A stretch of 64,000 bases of DNA from Pogonophryne albipinna (GCA_028583405.1 CM053258.1:175900-239899), one strand, 5' to 3'. Positions 30,801 through 44,122 are shown, counted from the first letter of the stretch. Notes: generated from the sequence alone by a model not told the origin. Numbers and translations: made by a program.

Positions 30801-33800
30801 TCAGACCTCTGAAGTGAACTGAACCACCTGAAAGAGGTGGTCTCAGACCTCTGAATTGAACTGAACCACCTGAAAGATGTGGTCTCAGACCTCTGAAGTG
30901 AACTGAACAACCTGAACGAGGTGGTCTCGGACCTCTGAACTTTACTGAACAACCTGAACGAGGTGGTGTCAGACCTCTGAAGTTTACTGAACAACCTGAA
31001 CGAGGTGGTCTAAGACCTCTGAAATTAACTGAACCACCTGAAAGAAGTGGTCTCAGACTTCTGAAGTGAACTGAACCACCTGAAAGAGGTGGTCTCAACC
31101 CCCTGAAGTGAACTGAACAACCTGAAAGAGGTGGTCTCAGACCTCTGAAGTGAACTGAACAACCTGAAAGAGGTGGTCTCAGACATCTGAAGTGAACTGA
31201 ACCACCTGAAAGAGGTGGTCTCAGACCTCTGAAGTGAACTGAACCACCTGAACGAGGTGGTCTCAGACCTCTGAAGTGAACTGAACCACATGAAAGAGGT
31301 GGTCTCAGACCTCTGAAGTGAACTGAACAACCTGAAAGAGGTGGTCTCAGACCTCTGAAGTGAAGTGAACAACCTAAAAGAGGTGGACTCAGACCTCTGA
31401 AGTGAACTGAACCACCTGAAAGAGGTGGTCTCTGACCTCTGAAGTGAACTGAACCACCTGAACGAGGTGGTCTCAGACGTGGTCTCAGACCTCTGAAGTT
31501 TACTGAACAACCTGAACGAGGTGGTCTCGGACCTCTGAAGTTTACTGAACAACCTGAACGAGGTGGTCTCAGAGGTGGTCTCGGACCTCTGAAGTTTATT
31601 GAACAACCTGAACGAGGTGGTCTCAGACCTCTGAAGTTTACTGAAGTACCTGAACCAGGTGGTCTCAGACCTCTGAAGTGAACTGAACCAGCTGAAAGAG
31701 GTGTTCTCAGACCTCTGAAGTTAACTGAACCACCTGAAAGAGGTGGTCTCAGACCTCTCAAGTGAACTGAACAACCTGAAAGAGGTGGTCTCAGACCTCT
31801 GAAGTGAACTGAACCACCTGAAAGAGGTGGTCTCAGACCTCCGAAGTGAACTGAACATCCTGAAAGAGGTGGTCTCAGACCTCTGAAGTGAACTGAACCA
31901 CCTGAAAGAGGTGGTCTCAGACCTTTGAAGTGAACTGAACCACCTGAAAGAGGTGGTCTCAGACCTCTGAAGTGAACTGTACAACCTGAAAGAGGTGGTC
32001 TCAGACCCCTGAAGTGAACTGAACAACCTGAAAGAGGTGGTCTCAGACCTCTGAAGTTAACTGAACAACCTGAAAGAGGTGGTCTCAGACCTCTGAAGTG
32101 AACTGAACAACCTGAAAGAGTTGGTCTCAGACCTCTGAAGTGAACTGAACCACATGAAAGAGGTGGTCTCAGACTCCTGAAGTGATCAACCTGGAAGAGG
32201 TGGTCTCAGACCCCTGAAGTGAACTGAACAACCTGAACGAGGTGTTCTCGGATCTCAGAAGTGAACTGAACAACCTGAACGAGGTGGTCTCAGAGGTGGT
32301 CTCAGACCTCCGAAGTGAACTGAACAACCTGAAAGAGGTGGTCTCAGACCTCTGAAGTGAACTGAACAACCTGAAAGAGGGGGTCTCAGACCTCTGAAGT
32401 GAACTGAACCACCTGAAAGAGGTGGTCTCAGACCTCTGAAGTGATCAACCTGAAAGAGCTGGTCTCAGACCCCTGAAGTGAACTGAACAACCTAAAAGAG
32501 GTGGTCTCAGACCTCTGAAGTTTACTGAACAATCTGAACGAGGTGGTCTCAGACCTCTGAAGTGATCAACCTGGAAGAGGGGTCTCAGAACCCTGAAGTG
32601 ATCAACCTGAAAGAGGTGGTCTCAGACCCCTGAAGTGAACTGAACAACCTGAACGAGGTGGTCTCAGACCCCTGAAGTGATCAACCTGGAAGAGGTGGTC
32701 TCAGACCCCTGAAGTGAACTGAACAACCTGAACGAGGTGGTCTCGTATCTCAGAAGTGAACTGAAACACCTGAAAGAGGTGGTCTCAGACCTCTGAAGTG
32801 AACTGAACAACCTGAAAGAGGTGGTCTCAGACCTCTGAAGTTTACTGAACAACCTGAACGAGGTGGTCTCAGAGGTGGTCTCGGACCTCTGAAGTATACT
32901 GAACAACCTGAACGAGGTGGTCTCAGACCTCTGAAGTAATCAACCTGAAAGAGGTGGTTGCAGACCCCTGAAGTGAACTGAACAACCTGAAAGAGGTGGT
33001 CTCAGACCTCTGAAGTGAACTGTACAACCTGAAAGAGGTGGTCTCAGACCTCTGAAGTGATCAATCTGGAAGAGGTGGTCTCAGACCCCTGAAGTGATCA
33101 ACCTGAAAGAGGTGGTCTCAGACCCCTGAAGTGAACTGAACAACCTGAAAGAGGTGGTCTCGGACCTCTGAAGTTTACTGAACAACCTGAACGAGGTGGT
33201 TTCAGAGGTGGTCTCGGACCTCTGAAGTTTAATGAACAACCTGAACGAGGTGGTCTCAGACCTCTGAAGTGATCAACCTGAAAGAGGTGTTCTCAGACCT
33301 CTGAAGTGAACTGAACAACCTGAACGAGGTGGTCTCGGACCTCTGAAGTGAACTGAACAACCTGAACGAGGTGGTCTCAGACCTCTGAAGTGATAAACCT
33401 GGAAGAGGTGGTCTCAGAACCCTGAAGTGATCAACCTGAAAGAGGTGGTCTCAGACCCCTGAAGTGAACTGAACAACCTGAACGAGGTGGTCTCGGACCT
33501 CTGAAATGAACTGAACAACCTGAAAGAGTTAGTCTCAGACCTCTGAAGTGAACTGAACCACATGAAAGAGGTGGTCTCAGACCCCTGAAGTGATCAACCT
33601 GGAAGAGTTGTTCTCAGACCCCTGAAGTGAACTGAACAACCTGAACGAGGTGGTCTCGGATCTCAGAATTGAACTGAACAACCTGAAAGAGGTGGTCTCA
33701 GACCTCTGAAGTGAACTGAACAACCTGAAAGAGGTGGTCTCAGACGTGGTCTCAGACGTGGTCTCAGACCTCTGAAGTTTACTGAACAACCTGAACGAGG

Positions 33801-36800
33801 TGGTCTCGGACCTCTGAAGTTTACTGAACAACCTGAACGAGGTGGTCTCAGAGGTGGTCTCGGACCTCTGAAGTTTATTGAACAACCTGAACGAGGTGGT
33901 CTCAGACCTCTGAAGTTTACTGAAGTACCTGAACCAGGTGGTCTCAGACCTCTGAAGTGAACTGAACCACCTGAAAGAGGTGTTCTCAGACCTCTGAAGT
34001 TAACTGAACCACCTGAAAGAGGTGGTCTCAGACCTCCGAAGTGAACTGAACAACCTGAAAGAGGTGGTCTCAGACCTCTGAAGTGAACTGAACCACCTGA
34101 AAGAGGTGGTCTCAGACCTTTGAAGTGAACTGAACAACCTGAAAGAGGTGGTCTCAGACCTCTGAAGTGAACTGAACCACCTGAAAGAGGTGGTCTCAGA
34201 CCTCCGAAGTGAACTGAACAACCTGAAAGAGGTGGTCTCAGACCTCTGAAGTGAACTGAACCACCTGAAAGAGGTGGTCTCAGACCTCTGAAGTGAACTG
34301 TACAACCTGAAAGAGGTGGTCTCAGACCCCTGAAGTGAACTGAACAACCTGAAAGAGGTGGTCTCAGACCTCTGAAGTTAACTGAACAACCTGAAAGAGG
34401 TGGTCTCAGACCTCTGAAGTGAACTGAACAACCTGAAAGAGTTGGTCTCAGACCTCTGAAGTGAACTGAACCACATGAAAGAGGTGGTCTCAGACTCCTG
34501 AAGTGATCAACCTGGAAGAGGTGGTCTCAGACCCCTGAAGTGAACTGAACAACCTGAACGAGGTGTTCTCGGATCTTAGAAGTGAACTGAACAACCTGAA
34601 AGGGTGGTCTCAGACCTCTGAAGTGAACTGAACAACCTGAAAGAGGTGGTCTCAGATGTGGTCTCAGACCTCTGAAGTTTACTGAACAACTTGAACGAGG
34701 TGGTCTCGGACCTCTGAAAGTTTACTGAACAACCTGAACGAGGTGGTCTCAGAGGTGGTCTCGGACCTCTGAAGTTTATTGAACAACCTGAACGAGGTGG
34801 TCTCAGACCTCTGAAGTTTACTGAAGTACCTGAACCAGGTGGTCTCAGACCTCTGAAGTGAACTGAACCACCTGAAAGAGGTGGTCTCAGACCTNNNNNN
34901 NNNNNNNNNNNNNNNNNNNNNNNNNNNNNNNNNNNNNNNNNNNNNNNNNNNNNNNNNNNNNNNNNNNNNNNNNNNNNNNNNNNNNNNNNNNNNNNNNNNN
35001 NNNNNNNNNNNNNNNNNNNNNNNNNNNNNNNNNNNNNNNNNNNNNNNNNNNNNNNNNNNNNNNNNNNNNNNNNNNNNNNNNNNNNNNNNNNNNNNNNNNN
35101 NNNNNNNNNNNNNNNNNNNNNNNNNNNNNNNNNNNNNNNNNNNNNNNNNNNNNNNNNNNNNNNNNNNNNNNNNNNNNNNNNNNNNNNNNNNNNNNNNNNN
35201 NNNNNNNNNNNNNNNNNNNNNNNNNNNNNNNNNNNNNNNNNNNNNNNNNNNNNNNNNNNNNNNNNNNNNNNNNNNNNNNNNNNNNNNNNNNNNNNNNNNN
35301 NNNNNNNNNNNNNNNNNNNNNNNNNNNNNNNNNNNNNNNNNNNNNNNNNNNNNNNNNNNNNNNNNNNNNNNNNNNNNNNNNNNNNNNNNNNNNNNNNNNN
35401 NNNNNNNNNNNNNNNNNNNNNNNNNNNNNNNNNNNNNNNNNNNNNNNNNNNNNNNNNNNNNNNNNNNNNNNNNNNNNNNNNNNNNNNNNNNNNNNNNNNN
35501 NNNNNNNNNNNNNNNNNNNNNNNNNNNNNNNNNNNNNNNNNNNNNNNNNNNNNNNNNNNNNNNNNNNNNNNNNNNNNNNNNNNNNNNNNNNNNNNNNNNN
35601 NNNNNNNNNNNNNNNNNNNNNNNNNNNNNNNNNNNNNNNNNNNNNNNNNNNNNNNNNNNNNNNNNNNNNNNNNNNNNNNNNNNNNNNNNNNNNNNNNNNN
35701 NNNNNNNNNNNNNNNNNNNNNNNNNNNNNNNNNNNNNNNNNNNNNNNNNNNNNNNNNNNNNNNNNNNNNNNNNNNNNNNNNNNNNNNNNNNNNNNNNNNN
35801 NNNNNNNNNNNNNNNNNNNNNNNNNNNNNNNNNNNNNNNNNNNNNNNNNNNNNNNNNACCTCTGAAGTGAACTGAACAACCTGAAAGAGGTGGTCTCAGA
35901 CGTGGTCTCAGACGTGGTCTCAGACCTCTGAAGTTTACTGAACAACCTGAACGAGGTGGTCTCGGACCTCTGAAGTTTACTGAACAACCTGAACGAGGTG
36001 GTCTCAGAGGTGGTCTCGGACCTCTGAAGTTTATTGAACAACCTGAACGAGGTGGTCTCAGACCTCTGAAGTTTACTGAAGTACCTGAACCAGGTGGTCT
36101 CAGACCTCTGAAGTGAACTGAACCACCTGAAAGAGGTGTTCTCAGACCTCTGAAGTTAACTGAACCACCTGAAAGAGGTGGTCTCAGACCTCCGAAGTGA
36201 ACTGAACAACCTGAAAGAGGTGGTCTCAGACCTCTGAAGTGAACTGAACCACCTGAAAGAGGTGGTCTCAGACCTTTGAAGTGAACTGAACAACCTGAAA
36301 GAGGTGGTCTCAGACCTCTGAAGTGAACTGAACCACCTGAAAGAGGTGGTCTCAGACCTCCGAAGTGAACTGAACAACCTGAAAGAGGTGGTCTCAGACC
36401 TCTGAAGTGAACTGAACCACCTGAAAGAGGTGGTCTCAGACCTCTGAAGTGAACTGTACAACCTGAAAGAGGTGGTCTCAGACCCCTGAAGTGAACTGAA
36501 CAACCTGAAAGAGGTGGTCTCAGACCTCTGAAGTTAACTGAACAACCTGAAAGAGGTGGTCTCAGACCTCTGAAGTGAACTGAACAACCTGAAAGAGTTG
36601 GTCTCAGACCTCTGAAGTGAACTGAACCACATGAAAGAGGTGGTCTCAGACTCCTGAAGTGATCAACCTGGAAGAGGTGGTCTCAGACCCCTGAAGTGAA
36701 CTGAACAACCTGAACGAGGTGTTCTCGGATCTTAGAAGTGAACTGAACAACCTGAAAGAGGTGGTCTCAGACCTCTGAAGTGAACTGAACAACCTGAAAG

Positions 36801-39800
36801 AGGTGGTCTCAGATGTGGTCTCAGACCTCTGAAGTTTACTGAACAACTTGAACGAGGTGGTCTCGGACCTCTGAAGTTTACTGAACAACCTGAACGAGGT
36901 GGTCTCAGAGGTGGTCTCGGACCTCTGAAGTTTACTGAACAACCTGAACGAGGTGGTCTCAGAGGTGGTCTCAGACCTCCGAAGTGAACTGAACAACCTG
37001 AAAGAGGTGGTCTCAGACCTCTGAAGTGAACTGAACCACCTGAAAGAGGTGGTCTCAGACCTCTGAAGTGAACTGAACAACCTGAAAGAGGTGGTCTCAG
37101 ACCCCTGAAGTGAACTGAACAACCTGAAAGAGGTGGTCTCAGACCTCTGAAGTGAACTGAACAACTTGAAAGAGGTGGTCTCAGACCTCTGAAGTGAACT
37201 GAACACCCTGAAAGAGGTGGACTCAGACCTCTGAAGTGAACTGAACCACCTGAAAGAGGTGGTCTCAGACCTCTGAAGTGAACTGAACCACCTGAAAGAG
37301 GTGGTCTCAGACCTCTGAAGTGATCAACCTGAAAGAGCTGGTCTCAGACCCCTGAAGTGAACTGAACAACCTAAAAGAGGTGGCCTCAGACCTCTGAAGT
37401 TTACTGAACAATCTGAACGAGGTGGTCTCAGACCTCTGAAGTGATCAACCTGGAAGAGGGGTCTCAGAACCCTGAAGTGATCAACCTGAAAGAGGTGGTC
37501 TCAGACCCCTGAAGTGAACTGAACAACCTGAACGAGGTGGTCTCAGACCTCTGAAGTGAACTGAACCACATGAAAGAGGTGGGCTCAGACCCCTGAAGTG
37601 ATCAACCTGGAAGAGGTGGTCTCAGACCCCTGAAGTGAACTGAACAACCTGAACGAGGTGGTCTCGTATCTCAGAAGTGAACTGAACAACCTGAAAGAGG
37701 TGGTCTCAGACCTCTGAAGTGAACTGAACAACCTGAAAGAGGTGGTCTCAGACGTGGTCTCAGACTTCTGAAGTTTACTGAACAACCTGAACGAGGTGGT
37801 CTCGGACCTCTGAAGTTTACTGAACAACCTGAACGAGGTGGTCTCAGAGGTGGTCTCAGACCCCTGAAGTGAACTGAACAACCTGAAAGAGGTGGTCTCA
37901 GACCCCTGAAGTGAACTGAACAACCTGAAAGAGGTGGTCTCAGACGTGGTCTCAGACCTCTGAAGTTTACTGAACAACTTGAACCAGGTGGTCTCAGACC
38001 TCTGAAGTGAACTGAACCACCTGAAAGAGGTGGTCTCAGAGCCCTGAAGTTAACTGAACAACCTGAACGAGGTGGACTCAGACCCCTTAAGTGAACTGAA
38101 CAACCTGAACGAGGTGGTCTCGGACCTCTGAATTGAACTGAACAACCTGAAAGAGGTGGTCTCAAACCTCTGAAGTGAACTGAACAACCTGAAAGAGGTG
38201 GTCTCAGACGTGGTCTCAGACCCCTGATGTGAACTGAACAACCTGAAAGAGGTGGTCTCGGCACTCTGAAGTTTACTGAACAACCTGGACAAGGTGGTCT
38301 CAGAGGTGGTCTCGGACCTCTGAAGTTTACTGAACAACCTGAACGAGGTGGTCTCAGACCTCTGAAGTGATCAACCTGAAAGAGGTGGTCGCAGACCCCT
38401 GAAGTGAACTGAACAACCTGAAAGAGGTGGTCTCAGACCTCTGAAGTGAACTGAACCACCTGAAAGAGGTGGTCTCAGACCTCTGAAGTGATCAACCTGG
38501 AAGAGGTGGTCTCAGACCCCTGAAGTGATCAACCTGAAAGAGGTGGTCTCAGACCCCTGAAGTGAACTGAACAACCTGAACGAGGTGGTCTCGGACCTCT
38601 GAAGTGAACTGAACCACCTGAACGAGGTGGTCTCGGACCTCTGAAGTGAACTGAACAACCTGAAAGAGGTGGTCTCAGACCTCTGAAGTTTACTGAACAA
38701 CCTGAACGTGGTGGTCTCAGACGTCTGAAGTGAACTGAACCACCTGAAAGAGGTGGTCTCAGACCCCTGAAGTGAACTGAACAACCTGAAAGAGGTGGTC
38801 TCAGACCTCTGAAGTGAACTGAACAACTTGAAAGAGGTGGTCTCAGACCTCTGAAGTGAACTGAACACCCTGAAAGAGGTGGACTCAGACCTCTGAAGTG
38901 AACTGAACCACCTGAAAGAGGTGGTCTCAGACCTCTGAAGTGAACTGAACCACCTGAAAGAGGTGGTCTCAGACCTCTGAAGTGATCAACCTGAAAGAGC
39001 TGGTCTCAGACCCCTGAAGTGAACTGAACAACCTAAAAGAGGTGGTCTCAGACCTCTGAAGTTTACTGAACAATCTGAACGAGGTGGTCTCAGACCTCTG
39101 AAGTGATCAACCTGGAAGAGGGGTCTCAGAACCCTGAAGTGATCAACCTGAAAGAGGTGGTCTCAGACCCCTGAAGTGAACTGAACAACCTGAACGAGGT
39201 GGTCTCAGACCTCTGAAGTGAACTGAACCACATGAAAGAGGTGGGCTCAGACCCCTGAAGTGATCAACCTGGAAGAGGTGGTCTCAGACCCCTGAAGTGA
39301 ACAGAACAACCTGAACGAGGTGGTCTCGTATCTCAGAAGTGAACTGAACAACCTGAAAGAGGTGGTCTCAGACCTCTGAAGTGAACTGAACAACCTGAAA
39401 GAGGTGGTCTCAGACGTGGTCTCAGACTTCTGAAGTTTACTGAACAACCTGAACGAGGTGGTCTCGGACCTCTGAATTTTACTGAACAACCTGAACGAGG
39501 TGGTCTCAGAGGTGGTCTCAGACCCCTGAAGTGAACTGAACAACCTGAAAGAGGTGGTCTCAGACCCCTGAAGTGAACTGAACAACCTGAAAGAGGTGGT
39601 CTCAGACGTGGTCTCAGACCTCTGAAGTTTACTGAACAACTTGAACCAGGTGGTCTCAGACCTCTGAAGTGAACTGAACCACCTGAAAGAGGTGGTCTCA
39701 GAGCCCTGAAGTTAACTGAACAACCTGAAAGAGGTGGTCTCAGACGTGGTCTCAGACCTCTGAAGTTTACTGAACAACTTGAACCAGGTGGTCTCAGACC

Positions 39801-42640
39801 TCTGAAGTGAACTGAACCACCTGAAAGAGGTGGTCTCAGAGCCCTGAAGTTAACTGAACAACCTGAACGAGGTGGACTCAGACCCCTTAAGTGAACTGAA
39901 CAACCTGAACGAGGTGGTCTCGGACCTCTGAATTGAACTGAACAACCTGAAAGAGGTGGTCTCAGACCTCTGAAGTGAACTGAACAACCTGAAAGAGGTG
40001 GTCTCAGACGTGGTCTCAGACCCCTGATGTGAACTGAACAACCTGAAAGAGGTGGTCTCAGACGTGGTCTCAGACCTCTGAAGTTTACTGAACAACCTGA
40101 AAGAGGTGGTCTCGGCACTCTGAAGTTTACTGAACAACCTGGACGAGGTGGTCTCAGAGGTGGTCTCGGACCTCTGAAGTTTACTGAACAACCTGAACGA
40201 GGTGGTCTCAGACCTCTGAAGTGATCAACCTGAAAGAGGTGGTCGCAGACCCCTGAAGTGAACTGAACAACCTGAAAGAGGTGGTCTCAGACCTCTGAAG
40301 TGAACTGAACCACCTGAAAGAGGTGGTCTCAGACCTCTGAAGTGATCAACCTGGAAGAGGTGGTCTCAGACCCCTGAAGTGATCAACCTGAAAGAGGTGG
40401 TCTCAGACCCCTGAAGTGAACTGAACAACCTGAACGAGGTGGTCTCGGACCTCTGAAGTGAACTGAACCACCTGAACGAGGTGGTCTCGGACCTCTGAAG
40501 TTAACTGAACAACCTGAAAGAGGTGGTCTCAGACCTCTGAAGTTTACTGAACAACCTGAACGAGGTGGTCTCGGACCTCTGAAGTTTACTGAACAACCTG
40601 AACGAGGTGGTCTCAGAGGTGGTCTCGGACCTCTGAAGTTTACTGAACAACCTGAACGAGGTGGTCTCGGACCTCTGAAGTTTACTGAACAACCTGAACG
40701 AGGTGGTCTCAGAGGTGGTCTCGGACCTCTGAAGTTTACTGAACAACCTGAACGAGGTGGTCTCGGACCTCTGAAGTTTACTGAACAACCTGAACGAGGT
40801 GGTCTCAGAGGTGGTCTCGGACCTCTGAAGTTTACTGAACAACCTGAACGAGGTGGTCTCAGAGGTGGTCTCAGACCTCTGAAGTTTACTGAACAACCTG
40901 AACCAGGTGGTCTCAGACCTCTGAAGTGAACTGAACCACCTGAAAGAGGTGTTCTCAGACCTCTGAAGTTAACTGAACCACCTGAATAGGTGGTCTCAGA
41001 CCTCTGAAGTGAACTGGACAACCTGAAAGAGGTGGTCTCAGACTTCTGAAGTGAACTGAAACACCTGAAAGAGGTGGTCTCAGACCTCCGAAGTGAACTG
41101 AACAACCTGAAAGAGGTGGTCTCAGACCTCTGAAGTGAACTGAACCACCTGAAAGAGGTGGTCTCAGACCTCTGAAGTGAACTGAACAACCTGAAAGAGG
41201 TGGTCCCAGACCTCTGACGTGAACTGAACAACCTGAAAGAGGTGGTCTCAGACGTTGTCTCAGACCCCTGAAGTGACCTGAACAACCTGAAAGAGGTGGT
41301 CTCAGACGTGGTCTCAGCCCTCTGAAGTGAACTGAACAACCTGAAAGAGGTGGTCTCAGCCCTCTGAAGTGAACTGAACAACCTGAAAGAGTTGGTCTCA
41401 GACCTCTGAAGTGAACTGAACAACCTGAAAGAGGTGGTCTCAGACCTCTGAAGTGAACTGAACAACCTGAAAGAGGTGGTCTCAGACGTGGTCTCAGACC
41501 CCTGAAGTGAACTGAACAACCTGAAAGAGGTGGTCTCAGACGTGGTCTCAGACCTCTGAAGTTTACTGAACAACCTGAACGAGCTGGTCTCAGACCTCTG
41601 AAGTGAACTGAACTACCTGAAAGAGGTGGTCTCAGACCTCTGAAGTGATCAACCTGAAAGAGGTGGTCTCAGACCCCTGAAGTGAACTGAACATCCTGAA
41701 AGAGGTGGTCTCAGACCTCTGAAGTGAACTGAACAACCTGAACGAGGTGGTCTCAGACCTCTGAACTGAACTGAACAACCTGAAAGAGGTGGTCTCAGAC
41801 CTCTGAAGTGAACTGAACAACCTGAATGAGGTGGTCTCAGACCTCTGAAGTGAACTGAACAACCTGAACGAGGTGGTCTCAGACCTCTGAACTGAACTGA
41901 ACAACCTGAAAGAGGTGCTCTCAGACCTCTGAAGTGAACTGAACAACCTGAATGAGGTGGTCTCAGACCTCTGAAGTGAACTGAACTACCTGAAAGAGGT
42001 GGTCTCAGACCTCTGAAGTGAACTGAACAACCTGAACGAGGTAGTCTCGGACCTCTGGAGTGAACTGAACAACCTGAACGAGGTGGTCTCAGACATCTGA
42101 AGTGAACTGAACAACCTGAACGAGGTGGTCTCAGACCTCTGAACTGAACTGAACAACCTGAAAGAGGTGGTCTCAGACCACTGAAGTGAACTGAACAACC
42201 TGAAAGAGGTGCTCTCAGACCTCTGAAGTGAACTGAACAACCTGAAAGAGGTGGTCTCAGACCTTTGAAGTTTACTGAACAACCTGAACGAGGTGGTCTC
42301 AGACCTCTGAACTGAACTGACCTACCTGAAAGAGGTGGTCTCAGACCTCTGAAGTGAACTGAACAACCTGAACGAGGTAGTCCCGGACCTCTGGAGTGAA
42401 CTGAACAACCTGAACGAGGTGGTCTCAGACATCTGAAGTGAACTGAACAACCTGAACGAGGTGGTCTCAGACCTCTGAACTGAACTGAACAACCTGAAAG
42501 AGGTGCTCTCAGACCTCTGAAGTGAACTGAACAACCTGAAAGAGGTGGTCTCAGACCTCTGAAGTTTACTGAACAATCTGAACGAGGTGGTCTCAGACCT
42601 TTGAAGTGAACTGAACAACCTGAACGAGGTGGTTTCAGAC
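24844..42640 (+). repeat. 42-bp minisatellite of intron 3 (17.8 kb, roughly 400 units)
   Basis: Unit: gaactgaacaacctgaaaga then ggtggtctcagacctctgaagt. Common variants are ccacctg for caacctg, aacgagg for aaagagg, tttactg for gaactg, and a 15-base partial duplication (agacgtggtctcag). Because 42 is a multiple of three and lacks stops in one minus-strand frame, SLQRSETTSFRLFS-type frames of up to about 400 residues appear; they are not genes. Larger blocks are repeated, for example 37201 against 38863 (offset 1662). A 963-base gap lies inside. Confidence 0.98.
34895..35857. other. Assembly gap (963 N) inside the 42-bp array
   Basis: Unlike the two 1000-N gaps this has a measured-looking size. 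Both flanks are 42-bp units, so it is probably unresolved array. Confidence 1.
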
Positions 42641-43097
42641 CATCGGGAGCATTTCAAAACCACCGCGGGGGGTTGCGGGGGTGCTAGTGGATCGTCGGAG
42701 CTGTTAGATTAACATTAACATGCTTATCGTAGTTGTAAGTGCACTGCCTTGCGGCCTGAAGGACCATCCTTGATGGAGCATATGTGTGGGCTGGACCTGT
42801 ATTTTACAGGAAAGGAGTGAGCAGAGGGTGGAGTTGTCGATTCTTGTTCAGTTTTCTGTGACCATCTTCCTCACCCTCTCAGACTTTCAGTTGCGCACGC
42901 TACTAAAGAGACGCGCTATCATGAAAACCAAACAATGGTGTAGCTGTATTAAAGCCCGAGTGGAAACAGTTTAGGGTAAATCTGATTTTGTCAGAAATCG
43001 GGAGAAATGCGGGAGAAATATGACCCCGGGAGGAAACCGGGAGAGGGCAGTGAAATCGGGAGTCTCCCGCGAAAATCGGGAGGGTTGGCAAGTATGC
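42641..43097 (-). mobile_element. DNA-transposon-like fragment ending cgggagggttggcaagtatg
   Basis: The right edge, read on the minus strand, begins CATACTTGCCAACCCTCCCG, followed by several CTCCCG-rich direct repeats (43000-43080). I recognise this type of end from fish hAT-like elements, with a cluster of cccgatt motifs near the terminus. The matching other end was not found. No transposase frame was seen, though a stretch near 42880 could be coding-derived. The family is uncertain. Confidence 0.4.
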
Positions 43098-43190
43098 TAG
43101 AGGCTCTCCATGAGAACCTGAGGTTATGTTGTTAAAGGGTCCATGGGGGAACTTAGGGGTCTTGGGATGTTTCTATGGAGCCTGCACGGC

Positions 43191-43508
43191 CGGTCCACAC
43201 GGTGGCGTGCGTTGAAACTTCAACGCTTCTGCCCATTCACTTTGAATGGGGTGACGTCACGCTTTGCCGAACAGCATTGTGGGAGCGTCGTTTCGCTTTG
43301 CTCGCGTCGCTCGCTTCAAAAGTTGAGCAATGTTCTACTTTTGAAGCTTCGACGGAAGCGTCAGCCAATCAAATAATATGCCAGTACAAGCTCTAGCCAA
43401 TCAAACCGCGTGCTTGTTTGTCCGGGGCGGGAGATTCATGTGATTGGTTGTTGGTCGAGATCAGACACACTCACCGGCAAGCTTCAACGCACGCCGCTGT
43501 GTGGACGC
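43191..43508. mobile_element. MITE-like element with 24-bp inverted ends
   Basis: Left end gtccacacggtggcgtgcgt (43191 on) is matched in inverted form by the right end acgcacgccgctgtgtggac (ending 43508), with one or two mismatches. The 318 bases between carry two ccaatcaa motifs and tgacgtca but no transposase. No clear target duplication was seen. Confidence 0.55.
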
Positions 43509-43617
43509 TGCGTTAGGAGGGTACCCTGATAAAGGCTGAACCTCCGTAGTCTGGAGTTCTAGAGAAGGGTTTAGGGGGTCACAAGGTTCAAGAGTTTCCT
43601 TATGTCTCTTACCTGGT

Positions 43618-43679
43618 TCTCTCACCTGTCTGTCTCTCACCTGTTTGTCTCTCACCTGTCTGTCTCTCACCTATCTCAG
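43618..43679 (+). promoter_or_regulatory. Repeated branch-point/pyrimidine tract before exon 4
   Basis: Four or five copies of ctctcacctgtctgt lead to the acceptor ATCTCAG|G. Each copy contains CTCAC, which fits the YTNAY branch-point pattern, plus pyrimidine-rich sequence. The same 15-mer occurs before every exon 5 copy. Confidence 0.55.
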
Positions 43680-43855
43680 GTGACGTTCCCGGTGCGGATC
43701 TTTAAGCTGATGGGGGTGGAGACGGTCCTGGTGACCAACGCCTCGGGGGCGATCTGTCCCGACTATAAAGTGGGAGACATCATGATCATCAAAGACCACA
43801 TCAACCTGCCGGGGTTCGCTGGGCAGCACCCGCTGTTTGGACCCAACGATGAGAG
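43680..43855 (+). CDS. pnp: Purine nucleoside phosphorylase, exon 4
   Basis: 176 bases, acceptor CTCAG|G, donor GAGAG|GTGAGA. It encodes [20 protein letters not shown], then [15 protein letters not shown] and [20 protein letters not shown] plus two bases of an Arg codon. It matches human residues about 96-154, including the TNA(A/S)G nucleoside-site strand and the DHINLPGF signature. Human NAAGGL reads NASGAI. It joins in frame to exon 3 and to the exon 5 pieces (AG|G TTT GGG gives R-F-G). The preceding intron is 19 kb. Confidence 0.96.
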
Positions 43856-43859
43856 GTGA

Positions 43860-43960
43860 GACAGCTGTCTGTCTGTCTGCCTGTTTGCCTGTCTGCCTGT
43901 CTGCCTGTCTGCCTGTCTGTCTGTCTGTCCGTCTGTTCGTCTGTCTGCCTGTCTGTCTCT
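43860..43960 (+). repeat. (CTGT/CTGC)n microsatellite in intron 4
   Basis: A run of tctg/cctg tetramers directly after the exon 4 donor leads into the ctctcacctgtctg repeats. Confidence 0.85.
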
Positions 43961-43977
43961 CACCTGTCTGTCCTCAG

Positions 43978-44026
43978 GTTTGAGAACCGGTTCCCCTGTA
44001 TGTCTGATGCCTACAGTAAGGACCTG
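43978..44026 (+). pseudogene. pnp: PNP exon 5 5'-end copy 1
   Basis: After acceptor TCCTCAG| the sequence encodes (R)FENRFPCMSDAYSKDL, matching human FGDRFPAMSDAY, with Glu-Asn replacing Gly-Thr. After GACCTG it returns to intron-like tctgtctctcacc, so it is a fragment of an exon. A donor-like CA|GTAAGG lies inside (within the Tyr-Ser-Lys codons). Confidence 0.8.
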
Positions 44027-44067
44027 TCTGTCTCTCACCTGTCTGTCTCTCACCTGTCTGTCCTCAG

Positions 44068-44116
44068 GTTTGGGACCCGGTTCCCCTGTATGTCTGATGC
44101 CTACAGTAAGGACCTG
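44068..44116 (+). pseudogene. pnp: PNP exon 5 5'-end copy 2
   Basis: Ninety bases after copy 1, encoding (R)FGTRFPCMSDAYSKDL, then tctgtcttcat and the edge of a minus-strand LINE. The exon is cut off here; human exon 5 continues well beyond this point. Confidence 0.8.
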
Positions 44117-44122
44117 TCTGTC

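Noticed and set aside
24830..41573. Many minus-strand frames of SLQRSETTSFRLFS or HFRGLRPPLSG repeats (up to 396 residues)
   Set aside because: A 42-bp period without stops produces them automatically; no start context, splice sites or domain.
43143..43396. Small open frames in the MITE-like region
   Set aside because: They overlap the inverted-repeat element and have no recognisable domain.
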